Positions 32,636-44,246 are shown, numbered from the stretch's first letter. The stretch: DNA of 64,000 nt from Adiantum capillus-veneris (GCA_014529385.2 CM043970.1:68470567-68534566), one strand, 5' to 3'. The notes: generated from the sequence alone by a model not told the origin. Numbers and translations are program-made.

Positions 32636-35145
32636 ATGACCTATGAGACCAACTCACGGTTCTTACGAGTGTGCTTTTGTAATTGTAATGGCTATCCATG
32701 GAATGCGGGAGTTGGCATAGATGAGCTAACAAATGAGTCAGATATCATACTTCTTGTTGAAACATGGAAGCATGAAACACAAAGTATTCTTGGATTTGAC
32801 AAATACAATGTACACTCTCTTATGTGGAGCAAAAATCCAAGGCAACGAAGTGGTCAAGGAGGTGTAGCATGCATGATTAAGAAAGGGTTGGAATATTATG
32901 TTTCCATCATCAAAGAACAAGCATAAATGCTACATATGGCTGAAAATAATGACACGAAACGGCACGTCTACTTTTGTGGCGGGTAGCTACATTCCTCATC
33001 ATGACTCTGATTTTTATGCTTGCTTGGATAGAGATCAGCCTTTTGTTGACCTAGAGGAAGACATTGCTCACTTCAAGCACAAAGGTGAGGTTATTGTCTT
33101 TGGTGACATGAATGCACGTATAAGAACTTTGCAACATGACACACAACAATCTGACACCATGCATGTGTCAAGGAGACTTGAGGATATACACGTATAATCG
33201 AACCTCTAGTGATAAAAAAGATCTGGATCAATATGGCAAATTCCTTCTATATATGTGCAATAGAACCAAAATGTTCATTGAAAATGGTGTATCTCTATGG
33301 AATGGCACTGATGGCTTTACATCTAGAAAAGACAATGGAGATAGTGTGATTGACTATATGTTATTCTCGGAATCCATACTGAATTGCATACAAAGTTTTA
33401 CACTTGGCCAATATAATCTAGAATCGGACTATAAGACTTTATGTATTCATCTTAAGTGTATGGAAAGACCCAAGCATGTAGACTCTAATCATAATGTGGG
33501 ACAATCATCTTTGAGTATTGATTTCAAACATGCACCTATGTGTGCTAACATGGTTGAGAAAATGCTATTGATGGCAAAGTCTTCAAATGATCAAACATTA
33601 GAATGCAAGTGGGAAGTTCTCAAGAAAGTCTTTTGCTCTTGTGTGGATGAATGCTTTGCTGTGAAACACATGTTTTGCAAAGCCATTAATAAAGGTTGTT
33701 CAAAGAAAAAATGGTTTGAAATGGAATGTAAAGAAGTTTGAAAGCACTTGATAAGTTTATGCGCTAACAAAGATAAACAAAGACTATCAAAAGCATCTCC
33801 ATCCATACAAAGCACTTTGTCAAAAGAAGAGAAGAAGATGGGAAGTCAATGAACAATTGTTTCAAGCTCAAGAGAAAGCACATGCATGTGGTAAATTTTG
33901 GAAAAATGTAAAGGGAAAACGTGCTGAGAGTTTGGTGACTTAAATCTTATGGACATGTAGAAGCATGTAAGAAGCTATATGAGCAACCAAGTGTGGAGAA
34001 GATGCCATGCCAAGGTTCTACTTCTTGCATTTATTCCTTCTTTACCATTGGAGATGTATGTGAAGGGCTTAAGAAATTGGCTACTCGCAAAGCAGGAAAT
34101 CTTCAAGGTATCAAGTCCGAAATGCTAAAATGGAAAAGAGAGGAAACACATTGCTGGATACATGGTATGTTTAATCTTGCACTTGAGCATGGCATGCCTC
34201 ATGATTGGAGTACAAATTGGATCAAACCTTTGCATAAAGGGGGAGATGCAAACAATGTAAACAACTATCAGACTACTATAATGGTTGGCTCTCTTATAGA
34301 AAATTTATTTGGATGCATTATGGAAACAAAGATAAGTAATTGGGCCGAAGAAAATGGAAAACGTGCATGTGAACAAGCGGGTTTTCAAAAACATCATAGC
34401 ACTATTGATCACCTTTTCACTCTTTGAGTTCTCATGGAGGAAAGTTGGTTGAAAGGTAAAGGATTGTATTGTTGCTTTGTGGATTTTAAGAAGGATTTTG
34501 ATATGGTCCCATGAAAGAATCTTTGAAGACATATGGAAGAACTCCAAGTGCCACGTGAATATATGCATGCAATTTTTCATATTTATGAGAAGGTGATATG
34601 TCGAGTGCGTATGAGAGAGGGAATTTCAGAAATTTTCACAAGTACTATTAGTGTGAAGCAAGGATGCCCAATTTCACCAACTCTCTTTGGCTACTCATTG
34701 ATGAATTAGAACACATGGTTATTGAGTTTATGCAACAAGAAGGCATATAAGAGTTAATATTGGGAATAGGGTCAGCATGCTTTTGCTATATGTGGATGAT
34801 GTAGTGCTTTTGTCTCATAGTTTAGAGGATGCACAAAAACTTATGATCGTCTTGGAAAACTTTTGCTTGCATAGTGGGCTAATTGTGAATGGCTCCAAAA
34901 CAAAGGTTATGCTTGTTAAGACTCTCAATAAGGAGAAGCCATCATAGTGTACAATAAAGAGCCACTTGAAGTGGTAGAGGGTTTCAAGTACCTTGGTCTT
35001 GAGGTTCCATCGAATCATAAATGGAAGGATTGTGCTATGCGACGTTTGGAGGCTGGGAAGAGAGCCTACTATGCATTTGAGAACATGTGCAATGCATGTT
35101 AGCAGCAAGCTAACTCAGACATTAAAGCTAGCTCGGATTACATTT
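32636..35145 (+). pseudogene. LINE-C ORF2: endonuclease and reverse transcriptase
   Basis: The N-terminal endonuclease shows V-C-F-C-N-C-N-G, then I-I-L-L-V-E-T-W with the catalytic Glu, S-G-Q-G-G-V-A-C-M, G-D-M-N-A-R-I at about 33100, and V-I-D-Y-M-L with a following S-D-Y (usually S-D-H). RT begins near 34040 (L-K-K-L-A-T-R-K-A-G, W-I-K-P-L-H-K-G-G). It includes A-G-F-Q-K-H-H-S-T-I-D-H, F-V-D-F-K-K-D-F-D, K-Q-G-C-P-I-S-P-T-L-F-G, and the catalytic Y-V-D-D-V-V-L-L at 34789. The thumb block F-K-Y-L-G-L is at about 34983. The sequence loses similarity around 35145, short of a zinc-knuckle end. Frameshifts near 32920, 33190 and 34430 and several stops make it inactive. It is a different lineage from LINE-A and LINE-B. 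Confidence 0.85.
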
Positions 35146-35640
35146 TTTGGGGCTCTCATCATTGTAAAAACATTTATTATTTTGATGAATCGAGAATGTT
35201 GTAACTCCTACCTCACAGATAACTTTGTAATTGATGAGCCGGGGCTACAAGCTTCCAGATTGTCTCAACCTGTCGATTATTAGTTTTGACTACCAAAATT
35301 CTTGGCTAAGGTATAAAAGCCAGCTTTTGTAATATTTTTATAAGCTTTTTGGATAAGAAATACACAACGTGAGCTAACAACGCTCACTTCTAACAACGTG
35401 CTCCCTCCCCGGTTGTCTCATTGTAGTCGAGTGTGTTGTGTTGCAACCGTAAGTAAGAGCTCTATGCATTGATGTATGCATTTCACGATATTTCGTAGGT
35501 TTTGGCGTCACCGACTAATTTCATCATAAGTAGGAATTTACGCTTTTAAATCAAAAACTAAGTATAGGTGGGGTATTGGGGCATCATTGCTAAGCATTTA
35601 GATGCATTCTGGGTCAAAAACGACTAGGTCAAAATCTCAC
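35146..35640 (+). other. Promoter-like relic of an LTR family, with TATA box
   Basis: GGCTAAGGTATAAAAGCCA at about 35305 contains a good TATA box. The same word with one change recurs at about 54264. The flanks are not coding. It looks like a decayed LTR promoter, but I could not place the ends. Confidence 0.4.
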
Positions 35641-35921
35641 TACTGTTAGCATGTGGTGATGCATACAATTATTTGTGTTGTGCTAGATGGGTTGGATAAA
35701 AAAAGAATGTGCCAACCCCTCTTGTAAGCAGAGTATTTTGAAATTGTCAAAGGTGATGCTTCTGCATAATGGTTGGTTTTATATTCTCCATATCTATCAA
35801 GATTAATAGATTTTGCTAACAATGCAAGTAAACTTTTTTGATTGCACAAGCTACAACTCTTGTGGTGTAGTTGTAAGTTCCAGTCATATGGTATATGTGG
35901 CAACATTACCAGTTGAGGTGA

Positions 35922-36101
35922 AAAAGAAAATGTTGATGCAACTCTAAATGTCACCACCATGGACAAAGTCATGAAATTTGATGATCAATCAACTCCAATT
36001 GGCCAAGGAGGGTCATCTTTGGTAGGTGACAAAGCTCCAGATGGCAAGGAAAGCTTGCATATGGCAATTGGCAAAATTCCTAGTACAAAGTTGAAAGACG
36101 T
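35922..36101 (+). pseudogene. Tandem-repeat protein fragment, unit 1 (left of gypsy insertion)
   Basis: An open stretch of about 58 codons contains N-V-D-A-T-L-N, then T-M-D-K-V-M-K-F-D-D-Q-S-T, G-D-K-A and E-S-L-H-M-A. The same order occurs directly right of the gypsy element (43002-43168). So the insertion landed within or between two copies of a coding-like tandem repeat. I do not recognise the protein. Confidence 0.5.
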
Positions 36102-36971
36102 TGTTGGGAAACAAGAAAACTGAAACACCTCTATAGCGATGCCACCCAAGAGCGTTGAAAGAGCACTATAACAACACCAAAAGATTTGAAAAATCCCTTT
36201 GAAACACCACAAGTCCGATAAGAGCAGACCCTTGGGAATTTACTAGCCGTCGCCCACCCAAGAGACTATGTCAAATAGGAGCAAAACCTGCCAAAGCATG
36301 GATTTACAGCACACGCCGACCAATGCATATGAAGACAAGGGCCTCCCCTTTCACCATTGACCATCACAAACCCACAACTTCAACATCAATTCCACAATTC
36401 ATACATACATGCCCTCCAAATGTGTCAGCACACAATTTGCCACTAGGCTGCCATAGCCATAACCCTATAGAGAACTAATCGTAACCTGAAGAGCACAACT
36501 CCAATTGGGGCACTTTAAAGCTTGAGAGAAAGATTGGAAAATGACTGGAGAGAATGATGAAGATGACAAAAATTGATTCCATACGCCTCCATGAGCAGAA
36601 TTGACGCGAATAGAAAGCTGTCCCAGCACGACTACACGTAGAGAAGACTAATCGGGGCAAAAAACTGCATCAAGAAGCACCAAGGAGGCACAACGAGCTA
36701 AAACCTGCAAATTTCTGAACTTTGGCTCAACTTTTTGAAGTTTGTACATGAGTTTAAGTTATATACAAGTCTCACTTCAAAAACTCACTCATGGGCACTT
36801 ATAGTAGCCCGGCAGCTGTCACTAGACTAGCGACTTGCAGTGCATGCACATGTGCTTGCTAAAGAAAGATAAAAACCCACAAAAAGAAAGCCCACATGCC
36901 CTTTTGAAATCGGGCGTCATGTCCATATGTACAAATTTACAAAAAACGGGGTGTCAAAAATGCGCCCAACA
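36102..36971 (-). repeat. 3' LTR of the antisense gypsy element
   Basis: 870 bp with ends TGTTGGG and CCCAACA, which are perfect inverted repeats. It is the full-length LTR: its partner lacks about 263 bp equivalent to 36123-36385. Confidence 0.9.
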
Positions 36972-36998
36972 TAGTTTGCCACACCCCAGCCTGCTAGA

Positions 36999-38479
36999 TC
37001 ATTCATGATCAGCAACACAAAAGAGATCCTGTAAACCACATGAGAGAGTCTTCACTTCATCTTCATCATTAGCCACACAATCAGTAAATTCTTCCAAAGA
37101 AGGCTCATCCTCAATCACAGTCATCAACCTTGCAATATACTTCTTCAACCTGTAGCCATTCACACGTGCTTTATGTGGGGTACCATCCAAGTAAGCAAGC
37201 TGATATGTGCCATTTGGAAACCTGTTTAAGACCAAGAAAGGACCTTGCCACTTGATTTTAAATTTCTTTTGAAAAGTGCTATCAAGATTACTATTGTAAC
37301 GAAGCACCATGTCACCCTTCTTGATGTCCTTGTCCTTTACCTTCTCATTTGCCTTTGCTTGATTCTTCTTCAAGACCTGCTCAGAATGCTCAAAAGCCAA
37401 CAACCTATCAAACTGTACAAATTGAAAATATATAAGCCTTTCCTTGAATGAATCATTGGGCTCTTCTTCAAGCTTTAGCATCATCTTCAAGGCTGGTATC
37501 TCCACCTCAATATGAAGTAAAGCCTCTTTGCCAAAAACTAGATGGAAGGGAGAAAAACCAATACCTGATTTGATGGCAGTCCTATAAGCCCATAGAGCAC
37601 AAAGTAGCTCTAAATCCCAAGTCTTCACATTGTTTCTTTTCATCTTTGTAAGCATCCTTATGAGCTCTCCATTAAACCTTTCATTCATGCCATTGCATTG
37701 AGGATAATATGGAGTAGTAAACCTGTGATTCACATGAAGCTTTTCACATAGATAATCCATCAACTCTTCCCTGAAAACTGGACCCTTGTCAGAAAGTAAC
37801 TCCAATGGCATGCCAAATTTGCTGCAAATATCTTCATATATAAATAAGGAAACATCTTTACTCATGATGTGCTTAACAGCTTTGTCTTCGGCCCGGCCCA
37901 CCTGGATAGATAGTAAACAGCAGTAAGTATGTAACATTTGCCTCTAGCTGTCATAGGTAGAGGACCTATTGCATCAATATCCCACTTCTCAAACACATCA
38001 TAAGCCACAATGGTGCCTCTAATTTCTGATTTGATAACCCTATTTGCCATGCTTTGACACTCTTTACAAGACTTGCACCAATGATGAACATCACGTTGAA
38101 CACTTGGCCACACATAACCCTCCTGCAAGACTTTATGCAAAGTGATCTTTGAAGAAAAGTGACCACCACAAGTACCCTCATGATTCTCCTCAAAAATTTT
38201 GTAAATTTTCTCTTTCCAAGGCACTTTTCTCATCACAAGATTAGCCCCCTTCATATACAAGGCATCACCAAGTAGCACATACCTTTTTGCACGACGTAGG
38301 AAGGCGTACTTTTTTGGCTTCTCCAACTCTGATGGAAGCATACCTATTTGTAGAAACTCTTCCTCCCTCTCTAAAGCTTCCCTTCCCAAATAAAGAGGAG
38401 AATCAGCCCTTATCACATACAATTGCCCAATTGAAGCTTGCGTTGCACCATGTGCTTCTTCATTTTGAGACTTGTTCAC
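36999..38479 (-). pseudogene. Gypsy integrase of the antisense element
   Basis: Two frames joined by a shift near 37900. The upstream part (37862-38479) carries the zinc-binding H-x-x-H-x-x-C-C region (H-E-G-T-C-G-G-H-F, then W-C-K-S-C-K-E-C) and the first catalytic Asp in W-D-I-D-A-I-G-P-L. The downstream part (36999-37937) has the second Asp in S-D-K-G-P-V-F and the Glu in N-G-M-N-E-R-F-N, so the D-D-E triad is still visible. A C-terminal G-D-M-V-L-R-Y and W-Q-G-P-F-L-V-L resemble the usual integrase tail. The ORF ends 27 bases before the LTR. The protein would insert element DNA in the nucleus; this copy is disrupted. Confidence 0.85.
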
Positions 38480-38556
38480 ATGCCTTAAACTCCAAATGAA
38501 GAAGCACCATGTGCTTCTTCATTTTGAGACCTGTCCACATGCCTTAAACTCCAAAC
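38445..38556. repeat. 59-bp tandem duplication inside the polyprotein
   Basis: GCACCATGTGCTTCTTCATT recurs at 38445 and 38504 (period 59). The copies carry a few substitutions. Because 59 is not a multiple of three, it shifts the reading frame between the second RNase H and integrase. Confidence 0.85.
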
Positions 38557-39337
38557 TTCAAAATTATCAAGCAGATTCTTCACTTGAAAACACATATTTT
38601 TCAGCCTTGGACTCTTACTTTGCCACAACCCAAGTACTTGCTTAACCACCAAAAGAGCATCACCTCTTACCCTCACACGATGGATGCCAACCAAGCTCAA
38701 GGCAAAGGTTGAGACCTTTCTCCAAAGTAGCATACTCAGCTTCATTGTTGCTTTTTGCTGTAAGCTTCAAACTCCTTTTAGTTACCAAAGCACCTTGAGG
38801 ATCATAAACTACCACACCTCCTGAAGCTTCACCATGCACTTTCCTGTAAGAGCCATCAGAAAACAATAGATAGACATTGTCTATGTCAGGAGCTTCCATG
38901 TGTTGCTTCTTCACTGCATCCTCCTTCAGAAGAAGAGGGCTTTCCTTATAGGTAATCAAATCAGCCAATGTAGCCCTTGTACTCTCCTCAACAAGAGAAG
39001 AGAATTGGAATTCCTGTAGCTCCACAATCCACTTCATGAGCCTCTTTTACAAAGTAGGGCTATTCACCAATTGAGGTAGAAGAGTGTAGCTAGTGAGGAA
39101 TGTGAATGGTTTAGGGAGAAGGTAGTGCCTAAACCTTCTACATGCATAAATCACACTCACCATAATGAGCTCCACCTCAGTATAGCCTCTTTCCACCTCT
39201 AGCTTCACCTTGCTAGCACAATAGATAGGCTTCATGTAGTGGGAATTTCTACCTCGTTGAAGAAGCATAGCTCCAATAGCATCCTCACCTACTGATGGAT
39301 TCAAATAAAACTCCTTATCCCAATTAGGATCTTGCAT
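38485..39337 (-). pseudogene. First (degenerate) and second RNase H domains
   Basis: The first domain (39047-39337) has the gypsy RNase H fold signature (A-I-G-A-M-L-L-Q, P-I-Y-C-A-S-K, Y-T-E-V-E-L). The catalytic D-A-S is replaced by N-P-S, and the later D-H by S-Y. The second domain (38485-39037) has L-F-S-D-G-S-Y, N-N-E-A-E-Y-A-T-L and V-R-G-D-A-L-L-V-V-K-Q, retaining catalytic-type Asp and Glu positions, with Q-N-E-E-A-H at the end. It is broken by a frameshift near 38700. Having a degenerate first domain and an intact second one is typical of Tat-group elements. Confidence 0.8.
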
Positions 39338-39479
39338 AGCAGGAAGAGAACCAAGAACCTCTTTGATACCTTGAAAAACCTTGATCCAACCTTGCTACTT
39401 GTTGTAGAGGATAAAGAAGTTGAGAGGACAAAGGAATGAACCTTGCCATAAACTTCACCTTTTGAATAAAAGTAGAAAG

Positions 39480-40499
39480 TTACTTTGTATCTTTAGGTGA
39501 TGGGAGGAGCACCAAAGCCTTCACTTTGTCAGGATCCGCTTCAATCCCATTCTCTGAGATCATATGCCCCAAAAACATCACTCTTGGTTGAGCAAGATGA
39601 CACTTCTTTGGGTTCAGTTGACCTCCACTTTCATCATATTGCTTCAATGCCATCCCAAGATTTGCACAATGATCCTTCCTAGAGCTATAAACACAAAAGT
39701 CATCAATAAGATCCTTCACAAACTTGCCAAGAAAGGGAGAGAACACCTTGTTGACGCGCTTTTGATACCACGCACAGCCATTCATAAGACCAAAAGGAAG
39801 CAAACAATAACAAAAGCATCCCCATGGTGTGATAAATGTGGTCTTCTTTCGATCTTCTAAAGCCAAGGTGAGCTGAAAATATCCAGAGAATCCATCACAT
39901 ACGCTATACCTCTCATGCCCTGCAATAGAATCAAGTATGTCATCTATGAAAGGAAGAGGGTATGGATCCCTCTTCATGGCTACTTTTAGAGGCTTAAAAT
40001 CAACACATTTCCTCCACTTTCCATCCTTCTTGGGTGTGACAACAACAGGACTCACCCATTCCGCAATGCTCACAGGACATATGAAACCTGCTTCAAGAAG
40101 CTTTTCTACCTCTTCCTTTAAAGCATTAAGTTGTACTTGTCCCATTCTCCTTAGCTTCTGGCGTACGGGATGAGCTCCTTCCTTGATTGGAATGTGGATT
40201 TCCTCTCCCTTAAATCCTCTAATTTCCTCATAAGAAGTGATCAATAAATGGGGAAATTGTTGTATCATATGTAGGTACTCACCCTTCTCATGACTAGTCA
40301 AGTCGGGAGACAACATACCTTGTATCAGCTCCTGTTTGACATTAGGTTGAACTTTGGGTTGCGTCAGATCTTCAATTTTCTCATAAAGACCAGAGATATC
40401 CTCATTCTCAATAAGGCCAAGAAATCTTTGTTTCTCATCATGCTCTTCTTCAAGAAACAAGGAGTAAACATCTAGATCACTATCGCTGCTATCTTCCAC
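39480..40499 (-). pseudogene. Gypsy reverse transcriptase of the antisense element
   Basis: A 339-codon frame. The entry block V-R-Q-K-L-R-R-M is followed by W-V-S-P-V-V-V-T-P-K-K-D-G-K-W-R and C-V-D-F-K-P-L, then V-C-D-G-F-S-G-Y-F-Q, F-I-T-P-W-G-C-F and the catalytic L-I-D-D-F-C-V-Y. The thumb block is G-G-Q-L-N-P-K-K-C-H. The usual F-G-L-x-N-A-P-A-T-F is altered to F-G-L-M-N-G-C-A-W-Y. The protein copies RNA to DNA in cytoplasmic particles. The frame itself is intact over this length, but it is separated from the protease and from RNase H by stops. Confidence 0.88.
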
Positions 40500-40675
40500 T
40501 TCATTGCCATCATCCCCATTGTCTTCTTCTTCACTTGAGGAATCTTATTCATCACTCTTCTCATCAAAATCATCATCCAAAGATTGCTTTCTAGCCATGT
40601 CAAACCTCTTCTTATCACCCCTTCTATTGTAGAGAGTGATGTACCATGTCCCCAATCCTGTATAGCTTTGGTTGC

Positions 40676-41002
40676 CTATAACCATGGTCTTCCAAGGATG
40701 AAAGGGAAAGCACCAATACCTACGGTCATAACATGGAAATTGACCAGCACTTTAACATCAAATACATCCACCTCCAAGTCCTTTACAACTCCCAAGCACC
40801 TCACCCTTGATTGGTTGGCAAGCTTTATGCGAAAACCTGAATTCTTCACCATGTTGAGTCCCAACTTTGATACACAAGCTTGAGTAATAACACATACCTG
40901 TGCACCTCCATCAATATAAGCCTCTCCAATGCACTTCCTCTTATGCAATGCATCCATATTAGGACATATATCAGGTAGCTCATTCAAAGACAAGACACTC
41001 AC
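40676..41002 (-). pseudogene. Gypsy protease of the antisense element
   Basis: A 109-codon frame has the active-site loop Y-I-D-G-G-A-Q-V (D-G-G-A at 40901-40912) in place of D-S/T-G-A. It ends in P-F-I-L-G-R-P-W-L, the second conserved protease block. The same D-G-G-A is found in the sense gypsy element and the 31-kb relic, so it looks lineage-wide. Upstream, 41150-41359 (-) encodes a basic linker with D-F-P-L-G, matched by the same word at about 59310 in the sense element. Confidence 0.8.
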
Positions 41003-41488
41003 TAACCCCCTTGCAGGCTCCTACTTCATGGGGTTGACTATGTGCTTCCATTGCCTCTTTAACTTGGGACACATCTCCATGAGTTGCCCAAAGGTAACAT
41101 AAGCCTTTATACCCACCAAATAAGCCCTTAAACTATAATTTGGTTGCCCTTATCCCAAAGGAAAGTCGGATGCATTGTAATGTTTCCTGGGCTTTCTCTT
41201 CTTCTTCTCTTTACATGTACCTGTTTCAACCTGTTTCCCTCTTTTATGGCTGGGACTTGCATCACTCATGTCATGATATCTTGTAACCCTCTTACCTACA
41301 GGCATGACCATAGCTCCCAAATCATGCTCTTTCTTCTCCAAACAGATTATGCTTACCACTTTTGTTTTGCCCTTCTCTTCAGCTTGTCAAACCGCTTGGA
41401 CCTGCTTCCCCCTTAATCTCAATACCATAATCTTGAGCTCAAGAAGGAATTTGTGGAGGAAGAGGAAACATGTCGCCACCCATTCTCT

Positions 41489-42328
41489 TTAGCTTGTCAC
41501 ATTGAGGGCTTTTATGACCCCATTCACCACATAGTAACATTGAAACATATCCCCTCTTCTAGCCATGCCCCTTCCTCTACCACCTGTATAACCCTCATTG
41601 CTTCCATATCCACATCCATATCCATATCTTTGACCTCTTCCACCTCCCATCATATGCACACTAAGATTCTTCATAAGACCTACAACCTCTTGCATCTCCT
41701 TTCGAAAGGTATTCACATCATGAGAAGCTTGTTGATCATAACCTGGATTCTTGATGAGGACCCTTGGTTGCTCTACCGCTTTCACTTCAAGCTTTGGATC
41801 AACATTGATTCCAAGTTGATGAAGATTCTCTGCTTTCCACTCTTTATTCTTTGCAATTTCAACTGCCTCCTCAAAGGTCCTTGGTTGCTTAAGCTCTACC
41901 TTCAAGCGTAGGTTACTCCTCAAACTTGCAAGAAACCTGTCCTTCTTCAACATGGCTGGAGGAATTTCAGCCCCCAAAGATGTACACCACTTTGTCCATA
42001 ATGCATTGAATGCCTTCACAAAGTCTTCTATGGTTTGACCTTCACCTTGTACTAAGCCTTGAATGCCTTCCACCTGTTGAAAGTGTGTAAGAAAAGCATT
42101 CCTTACCATTTCATAAGTCATAACTTGAGGAGGTTGGGCTAATTGTAGCTCCTTTTCGTAGCCTTCCAACCATTCCCTAGCATCTCCCTTCAAACAGAAA
42201 TAGAAGATTTGCAGCACCAAGGCTGGGTCTTGCTTGTCATCCATAAGGCAAGCAAACTCCATTCTCTCAATGAAAGCTTTGGAACTTTCATTTGATTTCC
42301 CACTAAACTCCAGAAAATTAAATGCCAT
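41489..42328 (-). pseudogene. Gypsy Gag of the antisense element
   Basis: The 279-codon frame has a capsid-like region at residues 1-170 (F-S-G-K-S-N-E-S, A-R-E-W-L-E-G-Y, E-D-F-V-K-A-F-N-A-L-W, K-K-D-R-F-L-A-S-L). A Gly/Arg-rich stretch follows at about 230-260. The zinc knuckle is entered (F-Q-C-Y-Y) but a one-base deletion shifts it: the remaining C, H and C of the C-x2-C-x4-H-x4-C pattern are in the neighbouring frame at about 41495-41540. The start codon lies only about 60 bases after the LTR, an unusually short leader. Gag would build the particle and bind RNA. Confidence 0.85.
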
Positions 42329-42370
42329 GTCTTCAAAACCTGTAAACTGAAGGTAACTTCAAGAGATTAT

Positions 42371-42386
42371 TTGGTGGCGGGCACCA
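42371..42386 (-). promoter_or_regulatory. Candidate primer binding site of the antisense gypsy element
   Basis: On the minus strand TGGTGCCCGCCACCAA begins six bases after the LTR. The sense gypsy element has a related site starting TGGTGCCC at 57579. I have not matched it to a particular tRNA. Confidence 0.5.
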
Positions 42387-42392
42387 AAACAC

Positions 42393-43001
42393 TATTGGGA
42401 AACAAGAAAACTGATCAATTCCACAATTCATACATACATGACCTCCAAATATGTTAGCACACAATTTGCCACTAGGCTGCCATAGCCATAACCCTGCAGA
42501 GAACTAGTCGTAACCTAAAGAGAACAACTCCAATTGGGGCACTTTAAAGCTTGAGAGAAAGTTTGAAAAATGAATGGAAAGAAAGCTGAAGATGACCAAA
42601 CTTGATTCCATACGCCGCCATGAGCAAAATTGACGCGAACAGAAAGCTGTCCCAGCACGACTACACGTAGAGAAGGCTAGTCGGGGCAAAAAATTGCATC
42701 AAGAATCACCGAGGAGGCACAACGAGCTAAAACCTGCAAATTTCTGAACTTTGGCTCAACTTTTTGAAGTTTGTACATGAGTTTAAGTTATATACAAGTC
42801 TCACTTCAAAAAACTCACTCACGAGCACTTATAGTAGCCCGACAGCTGTCACTAGACTAGCGACTTGCAGTGCATGTACATGTGCTTGCTAAAGCAAGCT
42901 AAAAACCCACAAAAAAAAATCCCACACGCCCTTTTGAGATCGGGCATCATGTCCATATGTACAAATTTACAAAAAACGGGGTGTCAGAAATGTGCCCAAC
43001 A
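42393..43001 (-). repeat. 5' LTR of the antisense gypsy element, internally deleted
   Basis: 609 bp, against 870 bp for the partner. The deletion joins AAAACTGA to TCAATTCC. The inner end is TATTGGG rather than TGTTGGG. Confidence 0.88.
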
Positions 43002-43250
43002 ACGTGAATGTCGATGTAGCTCTGGATTCCCCCACCGTGGACATAAACATGCAATTTGATGATCAATCAACTCTAACTAGCAGGAAAAGATCATCCTTGG
43101 CAAGTGATAAAGCTTTGGCTAGCGAGGAATTCTTGCATGTGGCAGGTGTCAAAAACCAATTGTAAAGCTGGATTGCTTTGGATAGATAAAAGATGAACCA
43201 AAACCAAATGAAACTAGACTAATGGAAGGTACGTGTTGATGTTAAGATGA
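43002..43250 (+). pseudogene. Tandem-repeat protein fragment, unit 2 (right of gypsy insertion)
   Basis: About 55 codons: N-V-D-V-A-L-D, T-V-D-I-N-M-Q-F-D-D-Q-S-T, S-D-K-A and E-F-L-H-V-A, ending in a stop near 43166. It is the partner of 35922-36101. Some 170 bp further on, 43340-43455 encodes another Ser/Pro-rich open piece (D-V-P-L-Y-D-A, P-P-P-M-K-K). The gene is not recognised. Confidence 0.5.
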
Positions 43251-43455
43251 TACTAGTTTTATAGCACAAGATAGGGTGGAAACAATGGCGATAAGTTGTT
43301 TTGGATATAGGGCCTGGCTCTTTATTGGCATTGATTTTTGTTTTTGATGTGCCTCTTTATGATGCAATCGGAAAAGCGTCAAGCAAGGAAGTTCCAACAT
43401 CACCACCTCCTATGAAGAAGTCCTCCAACTTCTCAGTATTATTTCCCACCCCCTA

Positions 43456-44074
43456 AAGCCTTATGTTTGCAAGCAAGAAACTATGACATTGAAGAATCAT
43501 AGTGTCTGTAATAATAAGAATCATTGATTCTTGATTTTTGAAGAAAAAATGTGAATTTTACGTTGGCCTCCATTTCTTTGCTCTTAGTTAATTATTACAT
43601 TGGTCAATCTTGTTTTGGTCAAAAAATGCTTAGTCTATTCCTTTTCAATGTTACACCATGTATTTTATAAATGCACCAAAAGGAAAGGGGAATCTCAAAT
43701 TGCCTATTGAGGAAATAATAATCAATAGAGATCCATCACGCTATACTCCAAAAGACATCACATCATTTCCATTCAATATCCTATATCCTATATTCAATAT
43801 CCTTTTGGAAACAAAAGCCTAGTTCAATAGATGGGTTGGGCAAAAATTTTGTGATGTACCACATTCTGCATGGGAGGTGGAAAACTAGTTTATTTCAAGA
43901 ATTTGTAAAAATTTCTAAAGGTTGTTCCACTATAAAATACAAAAAATGTGATATTGATTAACAAAAATTCTTGTAAATGCCATTAGAATACTCTTGGTTC
44001 CTACATGATTGTACTTGTCCTAGAGGATTAGCATACTCAATTCTTGTCCAAGGATTTGTAAGAGGTTCTTGCCA
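43456..44074. other. No gene seen
   Basis: AT-rich sequence; nothing recognised. Confidence 0.5.
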
Positions 44075-44246
44075 AGTGGTGTGATGCTATGAAACAGTTA
44101 GTCAAAGGTTTCACCTTCAATAATGCAAAGCGCACACGAAAGGATGACTATGTTAAAGGTGCACTCAAGCGAGGTGCAAAGACAAGTAATTATGAAGTAT
44201 ATTGGAGCGGGTCACAATTGAAGCCAATGCTCTTTAAGAGTTAGTA
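44075..44246 (+). pseudogene. Unassigned basic coding fragment
   Basis: About 57 open codons include W-C-D-A-M-K-Q-L-V-K-G-F and R-T-R-K-D-D-Y-V-K-G-A-L-K-R, ending in a TAG. It has protein-like composition but no recognised family and no start codon at its beginning. Confidence 0.3.

Larger units (their letters stand above)
36102..43001 (-). mobile_element. Tat-like Ty3/gypsy element, antisense, both LTRs
   Basis: A 6.9-kb element lies between TGTTGGG (36102) and CCCAACA (43001). The 4-bp flanks ACGT (36098-36101 and 43002-43005) probably represent the target duplication. On the minus strand the order is LTR, primer site, gag, zinc knuckle, linker, protease, RT, RNase H, second RNase H, integrase, LTR. 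The presence of a second RNase H before integrase places it near the Tat/Ogre group. The LTRs differ by about 6-7% in the shared part (hand count), and the frame is broken in several places, so it is old and dead. Confidence 0.9.
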
